This document shows positions 1 through 7,411 of a DNA stretch of 9,357 bases, one piece after another. Each line of letters starts with the position of its first letter. The stretch's first letter is position 1. The notes under the pieces are model-generated. The model ran no database searches and was not told where the DNA came from. It worked only from the letters and a program-made list of their open reading frames with translations. Location: contig JAIRUG010000026.1 of the NCBI GenBank assembly GCA_031254535.1, forward strand, positions 1 to 9,357, read 5' to 3'. A program made the position numbers and the translations under genes. This DNA comes from Rickettsia sp. Lineage in GTDB: Bacteria; Pseudomonadota; Alphaproteobacteria; Rickettsiales; Rickettsiaceae.

Positions 1-1
1 G

Positions 2-193
2 AAAGTAAAAGATTTAGTAGAGTCAGTGGGCTGTAAGATTCTTTTTTTACCAACATATTCACCAGATTTGAACCCAATAGAGCATTACTGGTTTAAAATT
101 AAGCAGCAGAGCAGGAAAACTGCTGATAATTTCTCTGATTTCTTTCAGGCAGTTTGGGCAGCATTAGCTGATGTCGCCGTATTATCTGGTTAA
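2..193 (+). mobile_element. IS630-family transposase, C-terminal fragment (runs off the left edge)
   Basis: An open frame enters from the left edge and stops with TAA at 191-193, giving 63 visible residues. Residues 16-27 read LPTYSPDLNPIE, followed by HYW. This is the hallmark of the third catalytic block of IS630/Tc1-type DDE transposases, and E27 would be the last acidic metal ligand. Such enzymes cut and rejoin IS ends at TA targets. The first two catalytic aspartates would lie outside the window, so completeness cannot be judged. The right terminal repeat should lie just after the stop, roughly 194-230, but cannot be delimited without the left end. The next gene, aspS, begins about 120 bp downstream in the same direction. 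The family is confident; activity is unknown. Confidence 0.85.
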
Positions 194-312
194 GCTATAC
201 GTGAGTATGCGAGTCCCTGATATTTTCAAAAAACAATTCTTCAAAGCAGAAGAGTATACTCAAATGCTCCAGAGCATTGGAATATACAAACAAAATAAAT
301 ATGTTGAGTAAG

Positions 313-2127
313 ATGCATAAATATAGAACGCATCATTGTAATGAATTGCGGTTAAAGGATGTTGGAAAAAGAGTAAAATTATCTGGCTGGGTGCATAGAA
401 GAAGGGATCACGGTAATTTGGTCTTTATTGATCTTAGGGATCATTTTGGTATAAGCCAGTTAGTGTTTACTAATCAAGACCCAAGTTTAATGGATGCTGC
501 TAGTCGGTTAAGATACGAATCGGTTATAACTATTGTCGGTGAGATGGTAGCAAGGCTCGATGACACAATAAATGACTCGTTAATGACTGGTAAAATTGAA
601 ATATTGGTAAGAGAGTTTATAATTGAGTCTAATGCAGAAACTTTACCATTATTGGTGAATTCTGAACAAATTTCTCCCGAAGAAACTAGGTTAAAATATC
701 GTTTTCTAGATCTTAGACGCGAAAAGTTGCATAATAACATTATGCTAAGATCGCAAATTATTGCTCATCTACGTCATCTTATGATGCAGGGCGGTTTTAC
801 TGAGTTTCAAACACCAATCCTAACTGCCAGTTCGCCAGAAGGGGCTAGGGACTTCTTAGTGCCCAGCCGATTACATCCTGGAAAATTTTATGCTTTACCG
901 CAAGCTCCTCAGCAATTCAAACAATTGCTTATGGTATCAGGATTTGATCGTTATTTTCAGATAGCACCTTGTTTTAGAGATGAGGATGCAAGAGCTGATA
1001 GGTCACCAGGTGAATTTTATCAATTGGATATAGAGATGTCTTTTGTTACGCAAGAAGATATATTTAATACCATTGAACCAGTGATGTATGAAATATTTAG
1101 CAAATTTTCTGATAAAAAAGTATCAAATACTCCTTTTGTACAAATTCCATATGAAGAAGCAATGCTAAAATATGGTACTGACAAGCCAGATCTTAGAAAT
1201 CCGCTAATCATTTCAGATGTTACAGAATTATTTAGAGAGTCTAACTTTGCTATTTTTAAAGAAAATATAAAAAATGGTTCTGTTGTAAGAGCGGTGCCAG
1301 CTCCTAAAACTTCTACTTTACCAAGAAGCTTCTTTGATAAAATGGCAGAATTTGCAACTTCCGAGGGGGCAAGTGGACTTGGTTACATTCAGTTTCTAGA
1401 AAATGGACAAGTTAAAGGTCCTATCGTTAAATTTCTAACAGAGGAACAATTATTACATTTAAAGTCTTTAACAAATCTACAAAATGGAGATACTGTCTTT
1501 TTTACTAGTGATAAAGTTGATAAAGCCTCTAAACTTGCTGGTAAACTCCGAACTAAATTAGGTGAAGATTTAGCTTTACTTAAAAAAGATTGTTTTGAAT
1601 TTTGTTGGATAACAGACTTCCCATTTTATGAATTAAATGAGCAAACTAAAAAAATAGATTTTAGTCATAATCCGTTTTCTATGCCACAAGGTGGTATGGA
1701 AATACTAGAATCAGCCAAAACAGTAGATGATCTACTAGCTATTAAAGCATATCAATATGATATTGTTTGTAATGGTATCGAATTATCTAGTGGAGCAATT
1801 AGAAATCATAAACCAGAAATAATGTATAAAGCTTTTGAGATAGCTGGATACCCCCCAAAAATTGTTGATAAAAAATTTGGTGGAATGATCAGAGCGTTTA
1901 AATTTGGTGCCCCACCACATGGTGGAATAGCCCCTGGCATAGATAGGATTATTATGTTATTAACTGATTCAACCAATATTAGAGAGGTGATAGCTTTTCC
2001 ACTAAATCAACAAGCGGAAGATTTATTGATGAATGCTCCTGATTATATTGATGAAAAAGCTTTAAAAGAGCTTAATATTAACTTATCACCTTCAGTCAGA
2101 AATAAATTACTAACTGAAGGAGCTTAA
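313..2127 (+). CDS. aspS: Aspartyl-tRNA synthetase (class II; possibly non-discriminating Asp/Asn type)
   Basis: Charges tRNA-Asp with aspartate in the cytoplasm, and in many bacteria also tRNA-Asn when the GatCAB amidotransferase is present. From the chosen start it has 604 residues, the usual bacterial length. An N-terminal OB-fold anticodon domain (about 15-105, with [20 protein letters not shown]) is followed by the class II core: [16 protein letters not shown], motif 2 starting [11 protein letters not shown] at 220, the bacterial GAD-type insert in the middle, and motif 3 GGIAPGIDR from 537. The frame is open from a TTG at 277, but homologues begin MHKYRTH, which matches the ATG at 313. 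An ATG at 301 is the alternative. No strong Shine-Dalgarno precedes either. A transposase end lies upstream, and a transporter follows after 29 bp, possibly co-transcribed. No frameshift is seen. Confidence 0.97.
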   Translation: MHKYRTHHCNELRLKDVGKRVKLSGWVHRRRDHGNLVFIDLRDHFGISQLVFTNQDPSLMDAASRLRYESVITIVGEMVARLDDTINDSLMTGKIEILVREFIIESNAETLPLLVNSEQISPEETRLKYRFLDLRREKLHNNIMLRSQIIAHLRHLMMQGGFTEFQTPILTASSPEGARDFLVPSRLHPGKFYALPQAPQQFKQLLMVSGFDRYFQIAPCFRDEDARADRSPGEFYQLDIEMSFVTQEDIFNTIEPVMYEIFSKFSDKKVSNTPFVQIPYEEAMLKYGTDKPDLRNPLIISDVTELFRESNFAIFKENIKNGSVVRAVPAPKTSTLPRSFFDKMAEFATSEGASGLGYIQFLENGQVKGPIVKFLTEEQLLHLKSLTNLQNGDTVFFTSDKVDKASKLAGKLRTKLGEDLALLKKDCFEFCWITDFPFYELNEQTKKIDFSHNPFSMPQGGMEILESAKTVDDLLAIKAYQYDIVCNGIELSSGAIRNHKPEIMYKAFEIAGYPPKIVDKKFGGMIRAFKFGAPPHGGIAPGIDRIIMLLTDSTNIREVIAFPLNQQAEDLLMNAPDYIDEKALKELNINLSPSVRNKLLTEGA

Positions 2128-2156
2128 ACAGAATACTAAACTATGAGCAGTATATA

Positions 2157-3428
2157 ATGAAAAAAAAATCAAAAGATAAAATTATCGGAGCATTTTTAGG
2201 TACAATAGTTGAATATTATGATTATGGTTTGTATGGTTTTTCCGCAGGAATTATTGCCGTCAAATTTTTCCCGAATGCTGATTATATAACTAGTCTAATA
2301 AATGTTTTTGCTATTTATGCGATAGCATATTTATCAAAACCTATGGGGTCATTGATTTTTGGTCGTATCGGAGACTTGTATGGACGTAAAACTGCATTAA
2401 GTATAACCATCATAGGTATTGGAATACCTACGATGGTTATAGGCTTCCTACCAGAATATTCATCTATTGGTGTGTGGGGTGCAATAGTTTTGGCTTTGTG
2501 TCGCTTTATGCAAGGTTTTTTTATAGGTGGAGAATATGATGGAGCGGCTATTTACGTTATCGAGCATTTAGGGGAGAAATACCGATATACAGCTTCAGCA
2601 ATAACTCGTTGTACTGGGGTTATAGGTTTATTACTAGGAAATGGGGCAAGCAATTTTTTTAATGCCCATATTTTTCCAGATTGGAGTTGGCGTATTCCTT
2701 TTTTACTTAGTTTACCTTTAACTTTAATCGTCTTATATTTTCGCCAAAAACTTGATGAAACACCTGAATTTAAAAAGAATCAAGACAGTAGAACGAAGAC
2801 ACAAAGTTTGGCTATTTTAATTAAGAAACAGTGGCGAGTTATTTTGATGGCAGTGTTTCTTGCTGGTGGATTTGGTGCAACTTATCAAATATCCATTATG
2901 TTTATGAAACAATATTTGCCTTTGGTCCTACCGCAGACTAGTTTCATTATTAGTACATTTTCAGTTTTAATAACCATATGTTTTGCCATTCTTATGCCTA
3001 TTGCTGGCTTATTTGCAGACCGACTTAGTCAAATGTTAGTATTTAAGTTTAGCTTATTTGGTACTATTGTATCTAGTCTATTATTTATTATATCCGTTAA
3101 CTATCAGATGGTTAATTTAGCTTTAGGTTCTTGTTTAATGCTAGCATGTTTTGTTGCTCCTTTCAATGCTCTTTCTCATGGTATCATGGCAAAAGCTTTT
3201 GCTGTCAATGATCGTTATCGTGCAGTAAGTCTTGGTCATAATATTGGGTCAATGTTGATGTCTGGTACAGCTAATTCTGTCTGTTTGATACTAATGAGAT
3301 ACCTAAATTTTCAATTATTCCCAATCATATATCTTATGTTATTTGCAATATTAGCATATTTTATGGCAAAATGTTTTGAGAAAGATTATAAAAACAAAAT
3401 TAAGTTGCATCCTGATATCAATTTGTAA
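2157..3428 (+). CDS. MFS transporter of the metabolite:H+ symporter (MHS) family, ProP-like
   Basis: A predicted 12-helix inner-membrane permease of 423 residues. The start fits the family, with GTIVEYYDYGLYG at 15-27. MFS motif A, GRIGDLYGRK, is at 69-78 between helices 2 and 3, and the MHS-type RFMQGFFIGGEYDG is at 116-129. A charged central loop (about 200-225) separates two six-helix halves. ProP of E. coli takes up proline and glycine betaine by proton symport, and Rickettsia carry several ProP-like paralogues whose substrates are mostly untested. The substrate here is therefore open: osmolytes, amino acids or dicarboxylates are possible. It lacks the long C-terminal coiled coil of E. 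coli ProP, so osmosensing of that type is not expected. It follows aspS by 29 bp with no visible terminator between them, so co-transcription is plausible. Confidence 0.88.
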   Translation: MKKKSKDKIIGAFLGTIVEYYDYGLYGFSAGIIAVKFFPNADYITSLINVFAIYAIAYLSKPMGSLIFGRIGDLYGRKTALSITIIGIGIPTMVIGFLPEYSSIGVWGAIVLALCRFMQGFFIGGEYDGAAIYVIEHLGEKYRYTASAITRCTGVIGLLLGNGASNFFNAHIFPDWSWRIPFLLSLPLTLIVLYFRQKLDETPEFKKNQDSRTKTQSLAILIKKQWRVILMAVFLAGGFGATYQISIMFMKQYLPLVLPQTSFIISTFSVLITICFAILMPIAGLFADRLSQMLVFKFSLFGTIVSSLLFIISVNYQMVNLALGSCLMLACFVAPFNALSHGIMAKAFAVNDRYRAVSLGHNIGSMLMSGTANSVCLILMRYLNFQLFPIIYLMLFAILAYFMAKCFEKDYKNKIKLHPDINL

Positions 3429-3500
3429 CTATAGCACCCTATTAGCATTTCACCTTACGTATGGCATTTAGAAGTCATAGGGAAAATAGCCGTAAGCCTC

Positions 3501-3594
3501 AAATGTCATTGCGAGGAGGCGTAGCTGACGAAGCAATCTAATCTAATGAATAGTGGATTGCCACGCCTACTTGCGTGGTCTCGCAATGACATTT
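3501..3594. repeat. Palindromic element copy 1 (complete)
   Basis: A 94-bp element with perfect 15-bp inverted ends: AAATGTCATTGCGAG at 3501-3515 and CTCGCAATGACATTT at 3580-3594. Inside, GCAATC (3533-3538) pairs with GATTGC (3556-3561). The right arm holds its own hairpin, CCACGC (3561-3566) with GCGTGG (3573-3578). The layout resembles the short intergenic palindromes known in Rickettsiaceae. No coding potential or transposase is seen, so if mobile it would be MITE-like. The core sequence matches copies 2 and 3. Confidence 0.93.
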
Positions 3595-3619
3595 GTGGGG
3601 GCGTTGTAAGCCTCAAACA

Positions 3620-3705
3620 TCATTGCGAGAAGGTGTAGCCGACGAAGCAATCTATTTCTAATCACTTTCTTGGATTGCTTCGACCATTACATGGTCTCGC
3701 AATGA
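3620..3705. repeat. Palindromic element copy 2 (complete)
   Basis: An 86-bp element with 10-bp inverted ends, TCATTGCGAG (3620-3629) and CTCGCAATGA (3696-3705). It has the best inner stem of the set: CGAAGCAATC (3643-3652) pairs perfectly with GATTGCTTCG (3673-3682) around a 20-nt loop. The right arm carries GACCAT (3682-3687), TAC, ATGGTC (3691-3696). Its right half (3671-3707) is nearly identical to the half element at 5881-5917, with one base different. It is preceded by the same 12 bp, GTAAGCCTCAAA, that precedes and overlaps the start of copy 1. Confidence 0.93.
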
Positions 3706-3722
3706 CGTATATGTGTCCCAAT

Positions 3723-3809
3723 CGTCATTGCGAGGAGTGTGTGAACACGACTAAGCAATCCATATTATAAGCTTCATTGCCACGACCACTACGTGGTCTC
3801 GCAATGACG
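3723..3809. repeat. Palindromic element copy 3 (complete, diverged arms)
   Basis: An 87-bp element with 12-bp inverted ends, CGTCATTGCGAG (3723-3734) and CTCGCAATGACG (3798-3809). The left arm contains GTGT (3737-3740), a GTGA loop, then ACAC (3745-3748). The right arm contains GACCAC (3784-3789), TAC, GTGGTC (3793-3798). The inner stem is weaker than in copy 2, GCAAT with ATTGC. It differs from copies 1 and 2 mainly inside the hairpins, where paired positions change together. Confidence 0.92.
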
Positions 3810-3838
3810 TTAGTTTGTATGGATAAACACTGATCGGG

Positions 3839-3853
3839 TTAGTATAATACTAA
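3839..3853. other. Perfect 15-bp AT palindrome (7-1-7)
   Basis: TTAGTATAATACTAA is a perfect inverted repeat of 7 bp around one base. It lies downstream of the methyltransferase stop on the minus strand. With no GC pairs and no following T-run on either strand, it is a poor terminator. It may be a protein-binding site or a chance product of AT-rich sequence. Confidence 0.4.
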
Positions 3854-3934
3854 TTATATATATAGTGACGTATACTTTTCTACTTTCAAGAATTGGGAAC
3901 AACGTCAAATTAGAACCATATAATAAACTATACC

Positions 3935-5014
3935 TTACTTCTGCACAAAGCTCAATACTTTAAACAATACTCCCATTTTATTGGGAGAAATTAGCCTATC
4001 AACTTGTTTTGCGATTATATTTGCCTCTATAGTAGGTAATTTACTTTGTAAAATTTGACTTCGTAATAATATACCATTATTAATTAAAAAATCACGTTGA
4101 GTTATTGATCCATACACATTTACTCCTATATTTCTGCCTACTGTTTTTAGGGCATAAAAGTCAACATGTGCTGATAAATCAGCTTCTCCTAAAGTTTCAA
4201 GCAGTGGGTAATATTTATGATTTTTTATTGCTTGTAAAGTAGGATTATATTGGTTACGCATCCTTTTTATTGGATCTATATCATAACCATAATCGATAAC
4301 TAAGCTAACCCCACCAGATTTCATTATATGCTTGCTAATAAATTTTATGATTTCTAATGATTTAGGTGATTCTTCTATTACTGCTCCATCACGTGCGTTT
4401 GAGTGTTCTTGCAGTAGATAACGCTGCAAGTTCTTACTAACTTCTATCTTATCGAATTTAATTTTACCATCAGCTGGGTCAATAATAAGTGTTAACTCGT
4501 ACCAAAGCTCTTTGGTTTTAATATATTGCTTAATTGGCATAGCATCAAAAAATTCGTTAGCTATTATAATAGAAGGAATTTTAGATATATATTGTATTGC
4601 TGTATGGTGTTTGATAGGTAAACCCGTCAACTTTAGGTTTATTTTTTGCTTCTTGATAAAATGACGATTAATGTCGATTAATTCTATTGAGAGAGATTGG
4701 TAGAATTCTGGAACTAATTTAGCAACATTGAGCAAATCCCGCATTAATACCCCCTGCCCTGGACCTAGCTCAACTAAATTAGTTTTCCGAGGACAGCCCA
4801 TTTTATACCATTGATCAATAACCCATAAAGCTATCATTTCACCAAAAAGCTGAGAAACTTCTGGAGCTGTTGTAAAATCTCCTAAGCAACCTAACTTATC
4901 TTGTTTTTGATAATAGGAAAAAGGGGTTACAGACGTTACTTGGAGCATCATTTCATCAAGCTTAATACTACCATTTTGCTCAATAAGTTTTCTTATTCTG
5001 GAGTCGATTGGCAT
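3935..5014 (-). CDS. MidA/NDUFAF7-type class I SAM-dependent methyltransferase (COG1565)
   Basis: A 359-residue protein of the Methyltransf_28 family. The mitochondrial relative NDUFAF7 (MidA) methylates an arginine of a complex I subunit (NDUFS2) during assembly. An equivalent role on NuoD in this bacterium is inference. Visible family blocks are [15 protein letters not shown] (45-59), the SAM-binding loop [16 protein letters not shown] (80-95), [11 protein letters not shown] (151-161), SLVIDYGYD (about 237-245) and [11 protein letters not shown] (276-286), all intact. The ATG at 5014 lies inside the end of lgt: the genes overlap by 22 bp (4993-5014) in different frames, pointing to an operon and probably coupled translation. 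AATTAG just before the ATG is a weak ribosome site. The pairing with lgt appears common in Rickettsiales, as far as I recall. Family confident, target unproven. Confidence 0.92.
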   Translation of the reverse strand: MPIDSRIRKLIEQNGSIKLDEMMLQVTSVTPFSYYQKQDKLGCLGDFTTAPEVSQLFGEMIALWVIDQWYKMGCPRKTNLVELGPGQGVLMRDLLNVAKLVPEFYQSLSIELIDINRHFIKKQKINLKLTGLPIKHHTAIQYISKIPSIIIANEFFDAMPIKQYIKTKELWYELTLIIDPADGKIKFDKIEVSKNLQRYLLQEHSNARDGAVIEESPKSLEIIKFISKHIMKSGGVSLVIDYGYDIDPIKRMRNQYNPTLQAIKNHKYYPLLETLGEADLSAHVDFYALKTVGRNIGVNVYGSITQRDFLINNGILLRSQILQSKLPTIEANIIAKQVDRLISPNKMGVLFKVLSFVQK

Positions 5015-5784
5015 CTAATTCGTATTATTAAATAAATTCCTAATATTATCATAGGTAATGATAATATTTGCCCTATAGTTAAATTATTAAAAATAAAGCC
5101 TATGTGAGAATCTGGCTCACGAAACATTTCTATAATAATTCGAAATACCGAATAGAATATTAAAAATATAGCAGAATTCAAACCTTGGATATGTATGCTT
5201 CTGTATTTAAAGGTGGTATAAGCTAGAATTAAAAATAATATAATTCCTTCAAAAAATGCCTCATAGAGTTGGCAAGGATGTCTTATTTGTAGGTCACTAT
5301 TTGGAAAAATCATTCCCCAGGGCATTTTAGTTACTCTGCCATATAATTCACCATTAATAAAATTGGCAATTCTACCTAAAAATAAACCGATAGGAGTAAC
5401 TATCGCTAATATATCACCGAAAAGCAAAAAGTTAATTTTATATTTGTGGCAAAAAAAATAACTAGACAGAATTACACCAATTATGCCACCATGAAATGAC
5501 ATACCGCCTTCATAAGTCTTTAAAATGAGAATAGGATTAGAAAAATATTTAATCGGATTATATAGTAACACATAACCTAATCTACCACCTATTACGACAC
5601 CAAGAATAGCCCAAGTAACAAAATTCTCTAAGTTTCCCGCGGTAACACCAACTTTGAATTTTTTTATAATTTTATAGGCGTAGAACCACCCAAATAGTAT
5701 ACCCCCAACATAAGCCATGGAGTACCAATAAACGGTAAATGGTCCAATAGAAAAAATAACAGGATTGATATTTGGAAAGATCAT
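4993..5784 (-). CDS. lgt: Phosphatidylglycerol:prolipoprotein diacylglyceryl transferase
   Basis: An inner-membrane enzyme that moves diacylglycerol from phosphatidylglycerol onto the lipobox cysteine of prolipoproteins, the first step of lipoprotein maturation. From the ATG at 5784 it has 263 residues and about seven membrane segments. The Lgt signature [14 protein letters not shown] is at 137-150. The essential-His context MSFHGG (H98) and a C-terminal REPD (222-225) are present. The frame remains open up to a TTG at 5817, but homologues start near [15 protein letters not shown], so the ATG is preferred. No Shine-Dalgarno is visible before it. A -10-like TATAAT ends only six bases upstream, so the message might be leaderless. 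lgt is first in a two-gene minus-strand operon with the overlapping methyltransferase. Confidence 0.96.
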   Translation of the reverse strand: MIFPNINPVIFSIGPFTVYWYSMAYVGGILFGWFYAYKIIKKFKVGVTAGNLENFVTWAILGVVIGGRLGYVLLYNPIKYFSNPILILKTYEGGMSFHGGIIGVILSSYFFCHKYKINFLLFGDILAIVTPIGLFLGRIANFINGELYGRVTKMPWGMIFPNSDLQIRHPCQLYEAFFEGIILFLILAYTTFKYRSIHIQGLNSAIFLIFYSVFRIIIEMFREPDSHIGFIFNNLTIGQILSLPMIILGIYLIIRIRCQSTPE

Positions 5785-5790
5785 ACGATT

Positions 5791-5817
5791 ATTATATATA
5801 GGCTTTACCGATTGCAA
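5791..5817 (-). promoter_or_regulatory. Candidate promoter for lgt-methyltransferase operon
   Basis: On the minus strand, TTGCAA (5817-5812) is followed after 15 bp by a perfect TATAAT (5796-5791). The 15-bp spacing is short of the optimum. Transcription would begin about at the lgt ATG (5784), giving a leader of near-zero length. AT-rich DNA produces such boxes by chance, so this is a moderate guess. Confidence 0.4.
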
Positions 5818-5880
5818 GTAGTCAGAGAAAAATATTAACTAAATTGTCAACATATAGCTAACCGAATTCTGGATTAAAAA

Positions 5881-5917
5881 TGGGTTGCTTCGACCATTAC
5901 ATGGTCTCGCAATGACG
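5881..5917. repeat. Palindromic element, right half only
   Basis: This stretch matches positions 3671-3707 (right half of copy 2) with one difference, A to G at 5884. It keeps the GACCAT-TAC-ATGGTC hairpin (5892-5906) and the terminal CTCGCAATGACG. The left half is absent: the preceding bases (GAATTCTGGATTAAAAA) do not resemble a left arm. It is a truncated or recombined copy. Confidence 0.88.
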
Positions 5918-5934
5918 GTGTATGCGCCTTAAGT

Positions 5935-5993
5935 GTCATTGCGAGGAGGCGTGAGCCGACGAAGCAATCCAGATGACAAGCTTCATTGCCACG
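5935..5993. repeat. Palindromic element, left part only
   Basis: Starts GTCATTGCGAGGAGG and continues with GGC-GTGA-GCC (5948-5957), GAAGCAATCC, then AAGCTTCATTGCCACG as in copy 3. It then stops matching. The closing CTCGCAATGAC and the right mini-hairpin are missing, replaced from about 5994 by unrelated sequence. It is a 3'-truncated copy. Confidence 0.87.
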
Positions 5994-6121
5994 TTCACTC
6001 ATATACGTTCGTTAGTTAATAGACGTCTTATACTTGTCTGCAACTTTTAAATTGCCATGGGGTATGCATAAGATGAGTAAATATTTTTTATAAAATATTC
6101 ATAATAACACTTAGTGCACAT

Positions 6122-6144
6122 TATAATTGTTGTATACTATACAA
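6122..6144 (+). promoter_or_regulatory. Candidate promoter with overlapping operator-like palindrome for the MscS gene run
   Basis: TATAAT at 6122-6127 has a weak TTCATA 18 bp upstream (6098-6103), which would place the start of transcription near 6134. A perfect palindrome TTGTATA-C-TATACAA (6130-6144) sits on that point. Repressor operators often occupy this position. There is no regulator gene nearby to support it, so the call is tentative. The leader to the ATG at 6227 would be about 90 nt. Confidence 0.33.
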
Positions 6145-6226
6145 ATTGGGTAGAAAAATAATTATTCTTATCCCGAATTAATGTTATCTATCGTTAACGT
6201 AATAACCATCAGAAAGGTTAGTTTAT

Positions 6227-7393
6227 ATGACAGTACAATATTTATTGGATCTTTATCATAAATGCAATCAAGAAATCTTAATGTTAATAATTATGATAGT
6301 TTCAATCATTCCACTGATTATTTTTATTAAGACAATAATATTTTCAATGATAAAAAGCTATATTGATAAGTGGAATCCTGATTATGAGAAAATATTTGAA
6401 AAATATTCTATATACACCTATTTATTACATACATTGCTAAGTTTATACTTTATATTTTGGAACAATATCTTACATGCATTTCCTACTTCATATTGGATAA
6501 TTAGTATCAAGAATATTGTGATAATACTCTATACAGGATGTTTTGTTACAATGCTAATCCTAGCTCTTACCTATGCTTCTGCAGATATTTATCGGAACAA
6601 ACTGACAGTTTCTATCCAATCCTATTTAAGTTTATACACTCAAATATTAAAGATATTTATTATCTCTATTGCTACCATTATAATTATTTCCAGTATTCTG
6701 AATATCTCCCCTAGTGTACTTTTTACTAGCTTAGGAGCAGCAGCCGCGTTGTTAACCTTTCTATTTAAGGATATTGCTGTAGCTTTGTTAGCAAGCTTAC
6801 AACTCATTTCGCAGGATATAATACGAATTGGTGATTCTGTTAGTATTAGTCAGTATAATGTTGAAGGTACCGTAGAGGAAATTACTATTACATTAGTGAA
6901 AATTAGGAATAGTGATCAAACTATTTCGACAATCCCCACATCTAGTCTTTTAATAACTAATGTAGTGAATTTGCGTGGTATAACTGACTCAATGGCAAAA
7001 AAGATTCAGGGGACAATCTGTGTTGACATAAACAGTATTATATTGGTTTCAACTGTAGCATTTATGCAAGAATTAAAAAAATCACCATATTTGGCAAAGG
7101 AAATAATAGATAAAGTGGCTTTGGAACAGCTAGATGACTATGTAACAAATATCAAGATATTTAGGCTATATATAAAAGAATATTTGAAAAATCACCCGAT
7201 GATATATCAAAAAGATTTTACCTTTCTGGTGCGTCAGCTGACTCCAACCCCTAATGGTTTGCCAATAGAGTTATATGTCTTTACTCATGAAATAAGGAAG
7301 GGTGTATTTGAAGACATCCAATCAGATATTTTTGATCATTTGCTTGCAGTGATACCTGAGCTCAAATTAAAAATATTTCAAAATAGTAACTAA
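6227..7393 (+). CDS. MscS-family mechanosensitive channel, YbdG-like
   Basis: An inner-membrane channel of 388 residues that would release solutes under hypo-osmotic stress. Four hydrophobic helices (about 18-40, 64-82, 93-116, 138-160) precede the pore helix and beta domain. The pore region has SLGAAAALLTFLFKDIAVALLASLQL (168-193). The beta domain follows with IRIGDSVSISQYNVEGTVEEI, VKIRNSD and TISTIPTSSLL. The C-terminal part (FRLYIKEYLKNHP, FLVRQLTPTPNGLPIELYVFT, IQSDIFDHLLAVIPE) closely resembles E. coli YbdG as I remember it, and distinguishes it from short MscS. AGAAAGG at 6211-6217, nine bases before the ATG, is a good ribosome site and fixes the start. The next gene begins 18 bp after the stop, suggesting an operon. 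Whether it gates under tension or mainly senses osmolarity, as proposed for YbdG, is unknown. Confidence 0.9.
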   Translation: MTVQYLLDLYHKCNQEILMLIIMIVSIIPLIIFIKTIIFSMIKSYIDKWNPDYEKIFEKYSIYTYLLHTLLSLYFIFWNNILHAFPTSYWIISIKNIVIILYTGCFVTMLILALTYASADIYRNKLTVSIQSYLSLYTQILKIFIISIATIIIISSILNISPSVLFTSLGAAAALLTFLFKDIAVALLASLQLISQDIIRIGDSVSISQYNVEGTVEEITITLVKIRNSDQTISTIPTSSLLITNVVNLRGITDSMAKKIQGTICVDINSIILVSTVAFMQELKKSPYLAKEIIDKVALEQLDDYVTNIKIFRLYIKEYLKNHPMIYQKDFTFLVRQLTPTPNGLPIELYVFTHEIRKGVFEDIQSDIFDHLLAVIPELKLKIFQNSN

Positions 7394-7411
7394 CCAAAAT
7401 TCGATATAACA

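Larger units (their letters stand above)
3429..3934. other. Convergent intergenic region carrying palindromic repeats
   Basis: This 506-bp gap lies between the 3' ends of the transporter (+) and the methyltransferase (-). Three palindromic elements fill 3501-3809. The left flank, 3429-3500, shows no gene. The right flank, 3810-3934, is very AT-rich and contains a perfect 7-1-7 palindrome at 3839-3853. It also contains a stretch (3867-3896) resembling one at 6022-6055. No protein frame of interest, RNA gene or classical GC-stem/T-run terminator is seen. The palindromic elements could serve as terminators for both converging genes. Confidence 0.8.
5818..6226. other. Divergent intergenic region with incomplete palindromic elements
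   Basis: A 409-bp gap between the starts of lgt (-) and the MscS-like gene (+). It contains a right-half palindromic element (5881-5917), a left-part element (5935-5993), a stretch resembling 3867-3896 (at 6022-6055), an AT-only stem (6081-6098), a TATAAT (6122-6127) and a 15-bp palindrome (6130-6144). No protein or RNA gene is seen. Promoters for both flanking genes must lie here or just inside it. Confidence 0.75.

Noticed and set aside
277..312. Extended TTG start for aspS
   Set aside because: The extra 12 residues are not part of the family N-terminus; MHKYRTH at 313 matches the usual start.
474..740. 88-codon minus-strand frame inside aspS
   Set aside because: Lies wholly within a strongly conserved gene on the other strand, has no recognisable motif and no ribosome site; a shadow frame.
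1020..1211. 63-codon minus-strand frame inside aspS
   Set aside because: Same reason: overlap with intact aspS and no independent coding evidence.
2153..2158. TATAAT at the transporter start codon
   Set aside because: It overlaps the ATG at 2157, so a transcript from it would start inside the gene; chance in AT-rich DNA.
3437..3482. CCCTAT...ATAGGG inverted repeat as a terminator for the transporter
   Set aside because: Only six pairs around a 34-nt loop and no T-run; too weak.
3501..3809. CRISPR-like array
   Set aside because: Only three copies, each palindromic over about 90 bp, with variable spacing, no uniform spacers and no cas genes.
5785..5817. Extended TTG start for lgt
   Set aside because: Homologues begin at MxFPNINP; the extra codons coincide with the likely promoter.
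6081..6098. ATATTTT...AAAATAT stem
   Set aside because: AT-only stem in AT-rich sequence; expected by chance.
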